64,000 nt of DNA from assembly GCA_030248295.1 (NCBI GenBank), contig JASANH010001212.1, positions 62,001-126,000 of the forward strand, written 5' to 3'. The notes below the pieces were generated by a model. The model was given only the letters and a program-made list of their open reading frames with translations, did not search any database and was not told where the DNA came from. Source of the DNA: Mesodorylaimus sp. YZB2_4. Taxonomy: Eukaryota; Nematoda; Enoplea; Dorylaimida; Dorylaimidae. Made by a program: the position numbers and the translations under genes. Below are positions 36,201-46,849 of this stretch, one piece after another (the first letter of the stretch is position 1; each line of letters opens with the position of its first letter).

Positions 36201-38907
36201 AGTGGCCTGAATGTTCAATTCCCGCTTCGGTGCAAGCTCGCGTGGAGACGGCTGCAGTCCTTTTGCTGTTTTCTTATCAATCGGAACTGGCATACGCGAC
36301 CGATCTGAGGCCAATTTTGGCGTGACAACCTCAGCACTACGTCCTTCGATTTGACGCTCATTTTGACCGATCGGTTTGCTAGAAGTTGCTGGAATCAATG
36401 CAGCCGCAGCAACAGGGACAATTTTCGTTTCTTTTGGCGCCACAGGGTCGCTTTTCTTAGATTCAGCAACCCGCAGGGCAGTCTTCTCGATCAGCGTTTC
36501 TTGAGGGGCCTTTCGTTCTTGAACTCGCTTGATTTCGGCCTGTCTGACTTTAATAGCCAAAGGTGTTGCCTGTTTCTCACTCGGTTTCAACGCTTCCGTT
36601 TTAGTAGTTTGAATTACTAGTTCTCGCTTCGATCCCAACTCAAGTGCTGATGGCTGTTGAATCTTAGCCACTTTCCTTTCAACTGAAACTGGCAGACGCG
36701 ACTGATCGGCCGCGGGCTTCAATGCAGGCTCAGCAACGTCAGCAGCCATCGCTTTGACTTGGCGCTGATCACCTTCAGCCTTCGACTTGCTTGAAGGGGT
36801 CGGGCTGATCAAAGGCGCAACTGCGGAGGTAACGTTTCTTTTGCGGATTGAACCATCATGTTTTTCAGCTTCGGAACCTGCGCGGTCAGCTGGAGTCTTT
36901 TCTTCCTTCGCAGGAGGCGCTTTCTTGACAAGAGGACCGACTGGCTTTGGACGATGAACAACCTGAACCAAACGCTTCATTTCTCGCACCACACCCAGAT
37001 TAACTGCCGTACCGACTCGTATGGTTGGCTCTTTGTTCAACACACGATCATCCGTTGGAGCTGGTGTCAAAATGTCATAATCACCAGCATCCTCGGGAGC
37101 TGAAACGAACAAGCCACAAATTCTACTTGACAGCCTTTTTCAAGGTATCCTTCAAACCAAGGCTTGAAAACTTGCATCCCACAAAACTGTTTACTTACTG
37201 GTTTCTTTCTCGACGTCCTTCAAAAAACTAACACGATTTGGTTGCTGAGGAACTGGCTCTAACTCGATCGATTTGTCCGAATCTGCGTCATCCACCACCT
37301 GCGCCACAGATTCTTGCGGAAGCTGCTTCTTCTTAGCCGTCTCACCTTTTGGTAGAGCTTCAACAGGAGCAGCCTTTTTTTCAGATGGCGGCAGATTTTT
37401 TATTTCCATCTCGCGAGATATAGGCAGCTCCGAGGGATCGGGTAAAGCTTTTTCAAACGGCGAACGTCGTCGCTGCTCCTAAATCAGAAACACCAAACTA
37501 GCACACTGCAGTGATTTGTCCCATCTCACAAGTCTGTACCACTCGACGCTCGGGCCAATTTCTTGGTTGATCTGTTGATGTTGGACTTGATGTGTCATCT
37601 GGCGCCTTACTGCCCTTGGGTTGACTTGTTTCCTAAGCGCAAAGTGAAATAAGGCATTTCGAATTTCTCATGAGTTGAAAAATTTACAGGTTTGGGTTCC
37701 GTCTTTGGCTTTGGTTCTTCTGGCTTCTTTAACTCTCCTGGCTTTTCTTTTGGAGATTCCGGCCTCTTAGATTCTTCTGGCTTCTTTGAATCTTTTGGCT
37801 TCTCCTTTGGCGATTCTGGCTTCTTAGATTCCTCCGGCTTCTTAGACTCCGCTGGTTTCTCCTTAGGAGATTCGGGCTTTTTTGATTCTTGTGGTTTTTT
37901 CGAATCTGCTGGCTTTTCTTTCGGAGATTCGGGCTTTTTCGAATCTTTTGGCTTTTCTTTTGGAGATTCAGGCTTCTTCGATTCCTCTGGTTTCTTAGTC
38001 TCCGCTGGCTTTTCTTTTGGAGACTCGGGCTTTTTCGTTTCTTGAGGTTTTTTCGAATCTTTTGGCTTTTCTTTTGGAGATTCTGGCGTTTTAGATTCTT
38101 CTGGCTTCTTCGAATCTTTTGGCTTCTCCTTTGGAGATTCTGGCTTCTTAGATTCCTCCGGCTTCTTTGACTCCGCTCGCTTCTCCTTTGGAGATTCAGG
38201 CTTTTTCGATTCTTGTGGTTTTTTCGAATCTGCTGCCTTTTCTTTCGGAGATTCGGGCTTCTTAGAATCCTTTGGTTTATCTTTAGGAGATTCTGGCTTT
38301 TTAGATTCCTCTGGTTTCTTTGAATCTTTTGAATCCGCAGTTTTATCTTTTTCTGATGCTGGACTTTCTGAAGGCTCGCTTGATTCCTCAGAATCTTCCA
38401 CTACCATTTCCGACGCCTCAGCGGTTGGAGCTGCTGGTAATTGTTTTTTACTAATCTAAATTGGGAGAACCTGCAAATTACAAGGATAACGCCAAATATC
38501 CGAAGATTACTTACTGGACGTTCGTAGTATAAAAACGTTTGCAAGCCTGCACCTTCGTCTTCGTCTTCTTCTTCTTCATTTTGCTTGGGCTCATTTGCAA
38601 CTGGCGGAGGAGGCGGCGGCTAAAAATAAAACCGATGCTACGGTTTATTCACACACCCGACGGAGGCACTGTTATCGTACGCAGAAGACCAACAGTTTTT
38701 GCTCCCAAAAAAGGCGAACCTTCCCAAAAAGGCAGAAGTCCGACCTACACAACACTCAACCTCAACCTTGGGTCTTACCACTCCTAAGCGGGGCTTCTCT
38801 GCTTCGACCAACTCAGAATCGGACACTTCCGCCAACCCGACGCCAAGATCATCGCTACGGTCAGTTGAACCAGATTTGCTCGAATTTTGGCCTTGATCCT
38901 CAGCCAT
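33216..38907 (-). CDS. Large disordered protein with two internal repeat arrays
   Basis: Six exons on the minus strand join in phase through consensus sites: 38907-38779, 38619-38515, 38455-37688, 37632-37540, 37478-37199, 37099-33216 (1753 codons, ATG to stop). Exon 1 is acidic (MAEDQGQNSSKSGSTDRSDD). Exon 3 carries eleven PESPK(E/D)K units in a Lys/Pro/Glu/Ser array, like a neurofilament tail or a PEVK region. The long last exon has about five and a half copies of a roughly 132-residue unit; each copy contains a VVKPKSK..DDRS block, an ETxI block and a VQETKIIPAVAA block. It ends with a Gly/Ser/Arg-rich region dotted with SP sites and a hydrophobic C-terminus (FDFIFVDSEGNLFQKNPSVV). No signal peptide, membrane helix or known domain is seen. 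It may be a structural or cytoskeletal protein, but the function is unknown. Confidence 0.8.
33760..37099 (-). repeat. Coding tandem repeat, about 132 residues per unit
   Basis: Within the last exon, successive units share ordered blocks: KPKSK(P/L).DDRS, a basic (I/V)E segment, QKLSPRE-like, KPSEK-like, an ETxI..K..L segment, KKTD..VQETKIIPVxA, and SSxSIxxERxIE. Copies begin at about residues 135, 270, 405, 535 and 670 of the exon product, and a last partial copy carries VQETKIITAIAAP. The divergence between copies indicates an old array. The stated range is approximate; the array occupies roughly the first two thirds of the exon. Confidence 0.75.
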
Positions 38908-40377
38908 TTCGACGAACTTTGCTCAGTTCTTATCGTTTTGGGCCTGCCAAAAGTTGGGTTTTATTAAAATTATATATATCAGCAAATAGGAGCGGATTTC
39001 AGTACTAAAACACCTCAAAATTCGACGCAAGGAACAACTGCTGCTCAGTAAAGACGAAGTGTAAAGTGAAGAAACGGATCGTGCAGCGTACACTGACAAG
39101 CTGGGCTTGATTGTCATGAGACACTTCATTTGGCGCTAGAATTAAACTTTGTTGCAATGGACGTCCTGGTTACGGGTACTTTGCGGTAAAACTTCAACTT
39201 GTCCCAGTGTTAATCGTTCAGAGGTAATTTTGTTAGGGGTGATCACCATGTAACGCAGATTTGAGTAGATGAACGAACTTCGATGTGGGATCAAAGCAAG
39301 CATATACAGTATAGCAGAATGGGCGCGTATAGTATTCGTCTGCGTACCACTCATGTGCGAGCGCTAGCACGCAAATCAGATTTGTGAACGAGTCGGGCAT
39401 TTCCAGACTCATGAATTCCATGGTAAAATTTATAAAACTGAGTCAATTTCAAACGTTTCCTCCTATCATAAAGCGTCCTATCAACAAGCTTTACCCAAGG
39501 CATCAGAAAGAACTGGTAAAATCATTCAATGCTAGCCTAAGTGCTAATACCTATTAGCAAGCACATATATGTGCACTGAATTTCATATCTGTTGTGACCA
39601 TTGCCGCTTGGGGGCGTCTAGAATTTGGGGGGGGGGGATGGCTTTGGCAGTTGGCTCGGTAGGAGGGGCCAGGGCGGTATAAGAACAGGCTGCCGGGAGA
39701 GATCAGGGCTCTCCCTCGCTTGGTTTTCACTCAATTCGTTTCCATCGGTTGTTCTGAATTTGTGGGGAGCCACCCTTCGTATTCGTCCACCCTATTGGCA
39801 GAAGTGTGGGGGCAAGCCAGGCGCCAGCCAGTGACTTCGAGTAGCATACTCTCAAAGGGCCTCTGCAGTCGTCATTTCCTTTGGTTCATCCTGAAATAGT
39901 CCAGGAGTTGACTTCAGGGCAGGTACTCGGTTTAACTGCGGATTTGGCTGTGGGTAAGATCTAGGACTGTTGAGACATCATCGTGCATTGTTGTGCTTTG
40001 TGAAGGATCCTCTGATATTGACAGAAGTCTTTACTGCGCCATCGACAGTGGAACTGTTCGCCAGCGTAGGCATCTTAGGACCAGGTGCATTCGACCAGCA
40101 GCCAGGCTAGTGTAATATTGCACAGAGCAGTTGCAGGCACCCTTGGGAGGCGCGGCAAACACGCCTGAGGGGTTTGTTGAGGAATCGGGGTCTTAGTGAT
40201 CGATACTCTGCAAGAATAAGCCTTTCTACCAGGCTTGGGCTATTAAAGACCTTGGACCGCTCGCTTTTAAGATCAGCCTGAACCCGCCGGCGCGAGAGCG
40301 AAGAAGATCTGCCGCACTCTCAAACTACAAACACATATAACATATCCGACGCGAACAAAACACCGAAATATTTTACC
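38908..40377. other. 5' flank of the large gene, no other gene
   Basis: This is the upstream region of the minus-strand repeat-protein gene and beyond. It holds a G run at about 39628-39637 and a TACAGTA word at 39305. No reading frame here is convincing. Confidence 0.4.
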
Positions 40378-40745
40378 TTATGCAACCAGGTCAAAGGTTG
40401 CCCACACAATTTCAAATTCGGCAGCAGATCGATTTTCGAATGACCAATATCGAAATAAAATCACTTGCGATTTGGTATTGCTAAACGTAAGCCCAACAGA
40501 TCAAGCCAGTCCGAGATGAAGTTGACGGCAGGTTGCATTAGACGCTCAGCTTCCGTAATCGACTTCACTGGCACGAATAGACCAGTATCACCTGAATAAA
40601 GCAGGAAATTCGGGATACAGTCCGAAAACTGTCGCAATAACGAGTTTATATACCCTACAACACAAAGAGTGTGGGGCCGAGTACACTCCCCTGTGGAACG
40701 CCGCTTGGAACTGGTATCCAATTTAAGAGATGCACAGTACATGGG
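40378..40745 (-). pseudogene. Decayed non-LTR retrotransposon reverse transcriptase
   Basis: On the minus strand a fragment reads GVPQGSVLGPTLFVL, the conserved palm motif before the catalytic site of non-LTR reverse transcriptases. After one change of frame come YINSLLRQFSDC and LLYSGDTGLF, which stands where the (F/Y)ADDT catalytic motif belongs, then DWLDLLGLRLA. After a second change of frame comes a KSQVILF segment. The catalytic Asp pair is damaged, there are at least two frameshifts, and no other part of the element is visible. It is an old dead copy of the Jockey/CR1/RTE kind; the clade cannot be fixed. Confidence 0.75.
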
Positions 40746-41299
40746 CACATAAGTAAATTGGATCTGGGCCTGAACAGATGGACATACTGACTGTTCGCCG
40801 TTGACGAGAAAGTGAGTTTAATGTGTATCGAGGAAGCCTGTGATTGCGAGGAGGAACGTCCTCGCACTACGTCGGGTATTTACCTTCGATGTACATTCCA
40901 GTGTACCATCCCCTACTGACTGCAGCCCTCCTGATGCACTTGGTGCCAGCAGGAAGGTGGCCGGGATGATACTGGACCAGCTAACTTCATTTGTATTAAC
41001 ACAACAGATGCGGTATTGAGCTCCTGTACCCACAGAAAGCACAGAGCGAACTTTGAAAACCGCTGCCCGTGTTGCGCTTGGCAGAAGGCTGTGCCAGGTC
41101 ACACACCAAGTACTGTATAAGCCCACTTGCCAGGTCTACCTTGCCTTACAATCATGGACGAGAGTCCTCTTTACGTTGTCTCTTTGATCACTCTTGTCCC
41201 GAACTGCCAGTCTAGTGGTCACGCGAAGCTCTGTCTCTGAGCCGTGCGGTTGTGTCTTTAAATCGCTCTCCTGTCACGTACGAAAGTGCGAATCGTCAA
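40746..41299. other. Spacer, no supported gene
   Basis: This is sequence between the retrotransposon remnant and the next plus-strand gene. It may include more of the old element on the minus strand, but I see no further motif. Confidence 0.35.
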
Positions 41300-42800
41300 C
41301 GTGTGAGCAATGTCAGCAAAACCCGCCCTAGCTCGCTCAGCAAGCCATCCCGGCTCGGCAAAACATCCGAGTTCGGTGAATCCCAATTCGGCCACTGGAC
41401 AAGCGGGTGAAGAAGAGGCCCATGATCCTGCAAGTCGATCCCGTCGAGCTGATCCTGCACGACAGCGCCTTCACGGTCACCACTCGTCTGGACAAGGATC
41501 AGGCCAGCTTGTGCCAGCAGGTATGAAGCCACTTTCTCCTTTCTGTTCTGACCTCGTCCATTTACAGTTGCCCGCCATACACGTGCGAAGGGCCGACGAA
41601 GAGTTCGCTCTGCTCAACATACTCGCCAAGATCATCGAAGCTTTGCACAGGGCCAACTCGGAAAAGCACGAGGCCGTCGTCCTGAAAGCCATGACCAAGA
41701 ACTTCATCACTCCCGAGACGCAATGCAAGTTGGCCAGCGGTGTCCCCATCCAATCGCAGAAGCTCGACGAGTTCAGAACGGCCGAGTTCGCCCAAGCCAT
41801 GAAAACCATCAACAGCCCGTCAGAACTCCTTTTCAGCTCCTAATCGAAGCCGTGAAGCTCATGAAGAAAGACGCTGACGAGATGAAAAGGCCGCGCAAGG
41901 AGGGTCACCGCTCGACCTCGCAAATGTGGTCAACGAGAATGCAGTCGTGCATGCGGATGGAACGATCGGTTTCCGAAAGCAACTAGCGGCCCCTGCCGTG
42001 GCGGTAAGTATCCGTCTCTTTTCGTTTCTTGGCTTCCTCACAGCAACTTGGTGTCAGAAACCCGACGAGACGGCCGGACTGCTCGAGCTGCTAATCAACT
42101 TCATGCTGGCCATGCGCGCGGCCAACCAAAATGCCGCCCTGCGAGAACGCCACGAACGAATGATCGCCGGGACGATTCAGAACGCCAGCCAAATCCACGG
42201 CACCAGCGCCGCCGCCAGGCAAGCTCAGCCGCCCGTCGACCACGACGCCTACCGCATGGAGCTCATGAAGCTGCGGGGTGACGAGAACGTAAGTTGGCCA
42301 GCCTGCTCAGCCCTGCTCCTACCTGCAGCTATTCTCGATTTTAGATCCGAGCCTACTCGAAGAAGAAAAAGCCGTCGACGACCTGATCGCCGCTGAAGCC
42401 AAGGGCAAGCAGTTGACTCCGCAGCAACTGCTCGAGATCTTCGAGAACCTGGCCAAGGCAATGAGGCTGACGCCCGAGATGCTGCGAGCCATCCTCGAAG
42501 TAAGGCCCACTCGACCCTTTAAAAGGCGATGTATAATACTAATCTCCTTTTCAGCTGATGTGCGCTCAAATGCGGGCTCTGACCCCCAATAAAAAAACGG
42601 AGCTGCAAAAACGCTTCCTCCAGAGTCCGGCTCAAGATCCGAACGACGTCGCGCACGAGGCGGCCCGTGTGCGAAAAAAGCAAGAGGACTTGTTTCGACT
42701 AGGCCAGATGGCTGGCTGTTTCCAGGTCAGGACTTATCACGGGTCAGCGCATTCGGCTCTCATAACTAAGCCCTGTTTCAGGTCTTTCCGCAAGGCCCCC
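41300..42800 (+). CDS. Unidentified helical protein, frame-broken and 3'-truncated
   Basis: Exons about 41300-41520, 41568-42003, 42058-42288, 42329-42499, 42555-42725 and 42782 onward have good splice sites that join in phase. Coherent protein runs through them: VDPVELILHDSAFTVTTRLD, LPAIHVRRADEEFALLNILA, DLANVVNENAVVHADGTIGF, KPDETAGLLELLINFMLAMR, QLTPQQLLEIFENLAKAMRL, LMCAQMRALTPNKKTELQKR. The frame is broken three times, near 41410 (GGG), 41838 (TTTT) and 41903 (GGG); each break would be explained by one missing base in the run. The final exon enters the abnormal A/C tract after a few codons, so the C-terminus is lost. The start codon is uncertain; ATG 41310 lies in a frame that does not lead into the conserved segment. 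I recognise no family. Confidence 0.6.
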
Positions 42801-44010
42801 CCCTTCGAACCCGACCACCCCCACACTCAATCGAAGAAAGGAACCCCCCCGGCCTCCCCCACCCCCGCCACCCCCCCCCACCCCGGCCCCCCCCCCCCGA
42901 AGAAACCCCAACCCCCCCCCCCAACCCCCCCCCCCCAAACCCCACCAACAACACCACACAAACCAAAAGGCCCCCCCCCCTCCACGCCCCCCCCCCCCTC
43001 ACCTCCCCCCCCGCCCCACCCCACCCTTCCACGCACCCCCCAAAAAAAAAAACACGCCCAGCAGCCACGAGCCCCGCGCCCTCACACAAACGAAGCACGG
43101 AACGCGGACAACAGGGAACCCCGCGCCCGTTAACCCCAACTCCACTACACTATCCCCACTCCAACCCAACCAACCACCACCCTCCCCCCCAACAACAAGA
43201 ACAAAAACAAAACACCCACCCAGCCCCCACACGAAAGGAGGCAAAAAACCAGCAACCCACACACAAACAAAAAAAGAAAAAAAAAAAAAAAATACTACCA
43301 TCTTCATATACCACAAAAGAAAAAAAACCACCCCACCTCAACAAAATAAAACTCACAAAAAAAAAAAAAAAAATAAAAAAAACAAGACGACACCAAACCA
43401 CCAAATATATAAATTAAAAAAAAAAAAACCCCCACCTTTTCTTTTCCCTCCACAACAAACAACACCAAACAAAAAAATAAAAATTAACATAAAAACACCA
43501 AAACAAAAAAATAAACAGAAGACAAAAAAAAAAAAAAAATAATATTTAATTTCCAATATCCTCTCTCCTCTCCCTATATCACTAAACCAAAACAGAAAAC
43601 AAAAACATAAAAAAACAACCAACAACAACCACCCTCTTCTACTCATACCACTAACCCTCCTCACCCCCCACCCCCCCCAAAAAAATAAAAAAAAAATAAT
43701 AATTATATAATACAAAATATACAACACAAAAAAAAAAAAAAAAAATATACATCCAATAAAAAATAATAATATTTTTTTCTCCCTTATAAAACAAAAAAAA
43801 AACACAAAAAATAAAAAAAACCCCCCCCCCCCAAAAAAAAAAAAAAAAACACCCCCCCCCCCCCACCCCCCCAACACACAAAAAAAAAACACCACCCCCC
43901 CAAAACAAAAAAACCCACAACAACAAACAACCAACAAAAAAAACAACAACAAAAAAAAACAAAAAAACCAAAACACCCCACACAAAAAAACACAAACCAA
44001 AACACAAAAC
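42800..44010. other. Abnormal A/C-only low-complexity tract, probable assembly artefact
   Basis: For about 1.2 kb the plus strand is almost only C and A, with homopolymers of up to about 17 bases. The left part is C-rich (to about 43150) and the rest A-rich, with G and T fading out gradually from the left and normal sequence returning abruptly at about 44010. It starts inside a coding exon. Long Gly/Val and Phe frames on the minus strand are by-products. The pattern fits uncorrected low-quality read sequence better than a biological repeat. Confidence 0.75.
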
Positions 44011-44339
44011 GGTCCTCCGCACATCTAGCTGATATTCTGATAGGGCCTTGCCTTGGATTCTTGCCACCGTGCAGTACGGTGAGCCACGAATATATAATTC
44101 TCGAGATCACGGTTCTCTGGCGATCGATGCCGCCAAAGCGTGTGCGTTCATATCCGTGTCGAAGTCTATCTAAGCACGTAATCGGTGCAAGCCGCCCGTC
44201 TGCTTGGAGCGTGTCATCGATCAACAGCTCCTCGTCGTCATCAACATATCTTTGCCAGTATTTTTAGCTGGTGCTGACCATTACCAAAATCTGCTTGCAA
44301 TGCTACCCATTCTTTTGGAGTTCAGGGGTCAAAAAGATT

Positions 44340-44440
44340 GCCAAATCTCGATTGGTATTCGAACCTGGCCTCTCCGTCTGAAAGTTTTACTTCACCCTGT
44401 CACTGGGAGCTCCATCTTACTCCAGAGGGGCAGACTCCAG
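44340..44440 (-). mobile_element. tRNA-like SINE head
   Basis: On the minus strand a strong B box, GGTTCGAATAC (44365-44355, 10 of 11 positions), is preceded by a D-arm-like AGCTCCCAGTGACAGG segment and an anticodon-arm-like region. No acceptor stem pairs, so this looks like a tRNA-derived head. The element boundaries are not defined. Confidence 0.45.
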
Positions 44441-44886
44441 ACTGTCGAATTGGTGAAGGAGCGCTGGAATAATATCCGTTCTTACATTCGTAAGATTTCA
44501 CTTAGAGACTGCACTTGTGGACCAGATCGTGCTCTCCTACTGTGCGGGTGGTGAGCTGAAACTAATAACAATTTCTGATCATATACGGTAATTGAAACTG
44601 CACCCTGGCTTGGGAGTATCACAGCATTGGCTACGACCAGTCTTACCTTCATCGTTAGTTTGCAAGATCAACCTTATTATGTTAGAGGCGTAAGCCAACA
44701 AGAGACATACCATCCTTCAGTTACTACTCATCCACATACTGCCGATAGATACTCTTCCTACCAACACTCTCAATCGCCACTAGCTTTCATTTGCAATCCC
44801 GACGCATTTGTATTTGCTTTCCCCTTACCCATAAAAGACTTACAATTAGTTTACTTTACGCAACAAGGCCATACAGTATACCGACC

Positions 44887-45170
44887 AGCCACATAGCTCC
44901 TTCATTATAAACCCGTATGACGGTGCTCCTCATCCTCATGGGCGTGTCCTTATTTGGTGATGGGCGCACCAAGCGGCTGGGTTGTCCGATGCCTCTGGCT
45001 CCGTTATCAGCGCTTCGTCGGGTTTGGTGATCGAAGTGCTGCGCGAGGCTGCTAGACGCCACAGGATCCGTGATGGGATCGTCGTCAGGCTCGGTGATGG
45101 GTGTGATGAAAACTGCCAGACTGCCAGAGGCTTGGCCCATAACAGACCAAAATGCTCGACGCCCCCGCTC
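44887..45170. repeat. Duplicate of the kinase 3' region, copy X
   Basis: This stretch matches 46214-46370 in order: CCACAT.GCT, CATTATAAAC.C.TATGA, ATCCTCATGGGC, GGTGAT.GGCGC, AAACTGC, and finally AATGCTCGACGCC. The match suggests that the end of the kinase gene was once duplicated here. The copy carries extra material in the middle and is decayed; no kinase motif survives in it. Confidence 0.6.
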
Positions 45171-45510
45171 CCAGTGGCGATCAATCCCAGCCGAACAAAC
45201 CCGCTCGCTAGATTCGCAGAAAACGACGACGTGGGAGGTGACGAAGTGGGATCGATGATGACCCGATGATGAAGGAGTGATGCGGATCATGCTGATGCTA
45301 GTGTGAATCTTGTAAGTCGTGTGAATGGAACTTTGTAGAAGATATCACTGTACACGTGATGAGGCTGCGATATGATATCTACAGTTCGTGTCCCGCTGTT
45401 TGGCTTGATCACGTGAGGCCATCTTAATTTATTATGTATGGTGTTGTCTCAGCGAAGGAGTCTTTTAGGATTGATCAGGAGAATCGGGCATAGCTGCAAC
45501 CTCACTGCTT

Positions 45511-45610
45511 GGTGGGCCATGGCGAGTAGGAGAGAATCATGATCTCCCCTGGCTGGGAGACTTCAACCTCTCGTACTTATGTTTAAGGCGCAGGTAGTTT
45601 CTTGCCCTGG
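45511..45610 (+). repeat. Dispersed repeat, copy B
   Basis: This is the counterpart of 25992-26090, sharing GGCCATGGCGAGT, GGAGAGA, CTGGCTGGGAGAC, TCAACC and a following CAGGTA/CTTGCC block. The family identity is unknown. Confidence 0.65.
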
Positions 45611-46213
45611 CTGGCATTTTAGTCCCCGACTTCAGTCAGTCGCCTGTGCCAGCGGCTTACTGATAAATACCCTGTAATGCGACTGGATCCGTATTACTAA
45701 AGGGAGTGACCGGTACAGCTTTTGCATCACGCCAAAAACCTAGAGCAGCCTACAAAGTCTTTCGACCTACGCACAGTACATAGTACTGTACATGGCTGAA
45801 ACGTCACCTTGATGGGTGACGCTCCAAGCTGCCGGCTCCGTGCAGAGTATCGATTGTCAGTCGAGCCTCTACAATACCCCAGAAAAAGGGCCAAATTGTA
45901 GACGGTCATGAGCCCTGAATTTCGCAAATGTAATCGAGTAGCCACAGGCTAACGGAAGACAAGACAAGCCCTTAACGCAACAGCTCTAAATTTGATATTG
46001 CTGGAAACTTTATGTTTGTGAAAACAATGCTTGAGAGCTGAGGCCCTAATTCAGAGAAAAGGTGAAGCCCACCGAACGGGAAAGACAAGCCTGCCAAATG
46101 GCCTTGGTGGGCCTCTCGGTAAAGATAGGACATACTCCTAGCATGCTGCCTTCTGCTGCTCTGTCTTTATCTTTAAGCCCGCTTTCTGTGGCACCGCCTA
46201 AGGACCATAGTGT

Positions 46214-46367
46214 CCACATGGCTACATTAGTCACCCATTATAAACACATATGAACGGGCCCATTATCCTCATGGGCCCGTCGACTGGTCTGGTGATAGGC
46301 GCCATGGAAACTGCTAGGTTGTCAGGTTGCCAGACCGCATTGTAACAAATCGAAATGCTCGACGCCA
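46214..46367. repeat. Duplicate of the kinase 3' region, copy Y
   Basis: This is sequence just downstream of the kinase stop codon on the minus strand; it is matched block by block by 44887-45170. Together the pair indicates a local tandem duplication. Confidence 0.6.
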
Positions 46368-46840
46368 TTAGTCGCTTGAGGATGAATTCGATTCCGGCTC
46401 TTCGTTGCACGAGGCTGCGACGTTCTCCAGGATCTAAAAGACCAAACTTCAGTCAGCGCTAGCTTCGATACTCATCGATCCCGAAACTCTTACTTGCCAG
46501 ACGAGCACTACTAGGCTCTGTTCAAATCGACCATCCAACGACTTGGGCGCCGACCCCACCACACTAGCATTTAAGTCGCCTTCTTCAGCCGGCTCCTTCT
46601 TTTCGCCGATAAACTTGGCCATCCCGAAGTCCGTGATCTTCAGACGCCCTAGCGTCGTCCCCTTCAGTTCGACCAAGCAGTCGCGAACGGCCTCGTCGCG
46701 GTGCAGGTAGCCTGAAAGGGCCTAGATGTAGATGGACCGAGTAGAGCGATGAGCGACGGCCTACCCTTGCAGTGGATATGCCCGATGCCCGCCGCGGCTT
46801 CTCTGGCCAACCGCATCTTCGCGCCAATCGGGATCGGATT
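46368..46840 (-). pseudogene. Tyrosine kinase catalytic-domain remnant
   Basis: Three minus-strand exons join in phase: about 46840-46765, 46711-46494 and 46433-46368, ending at TAA. The protein reads MRLAREAAAGIGHIH, then a catalytic loop YLHRDEAVRDCLVEL, then LKITDFGMAKFIGEKKEP. The HRD Asp and the DFG are present, but the loop Asn (usual HRDLAARN) is Asp. The activation segment has no APE-like motif, and the C-lobe after it is missing: the chain ends ILENVAAS...SSSSD about 50 residues after DFG. The style matches the nematode Fes/Fer-like family, but upstream SH2 or N-lobe exons were not found and the fragment at 28998 is on the other strand. It is most likely a dead gene, or a pseudokinase. 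Confidence 0.65.
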
Positions 46841-46849
46841 AGACTCTCA

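Noticed and set aside
37692..38170. Plus-strand Phe/Gly/Ser and Phe/Leu/Trp-rich frames opposite exon 3 of the large gene
   Set aside because: They are antisense by-products of the PESPKEK repeat.
42800..44010. Telomere-like or satellite DNA
   Set aside because: There is no repeating unit; the tract is irregular A and C homopolymers that fade in from a coding exon.
42744..44024. Long minus-strand frames rich in Gly, Val and Phe
   Set aside because: They are the shadow of the abnormal poly-C and poly-A tract and have no protein character.
28998..46840. One SH2-kinase gene made of the SH2 exons at 29 kb and the kinase exons at 46 kb
   Set aside because: The two lie on opposite strands and about 17 kb apart with another gene between, so they are separate family remnants.
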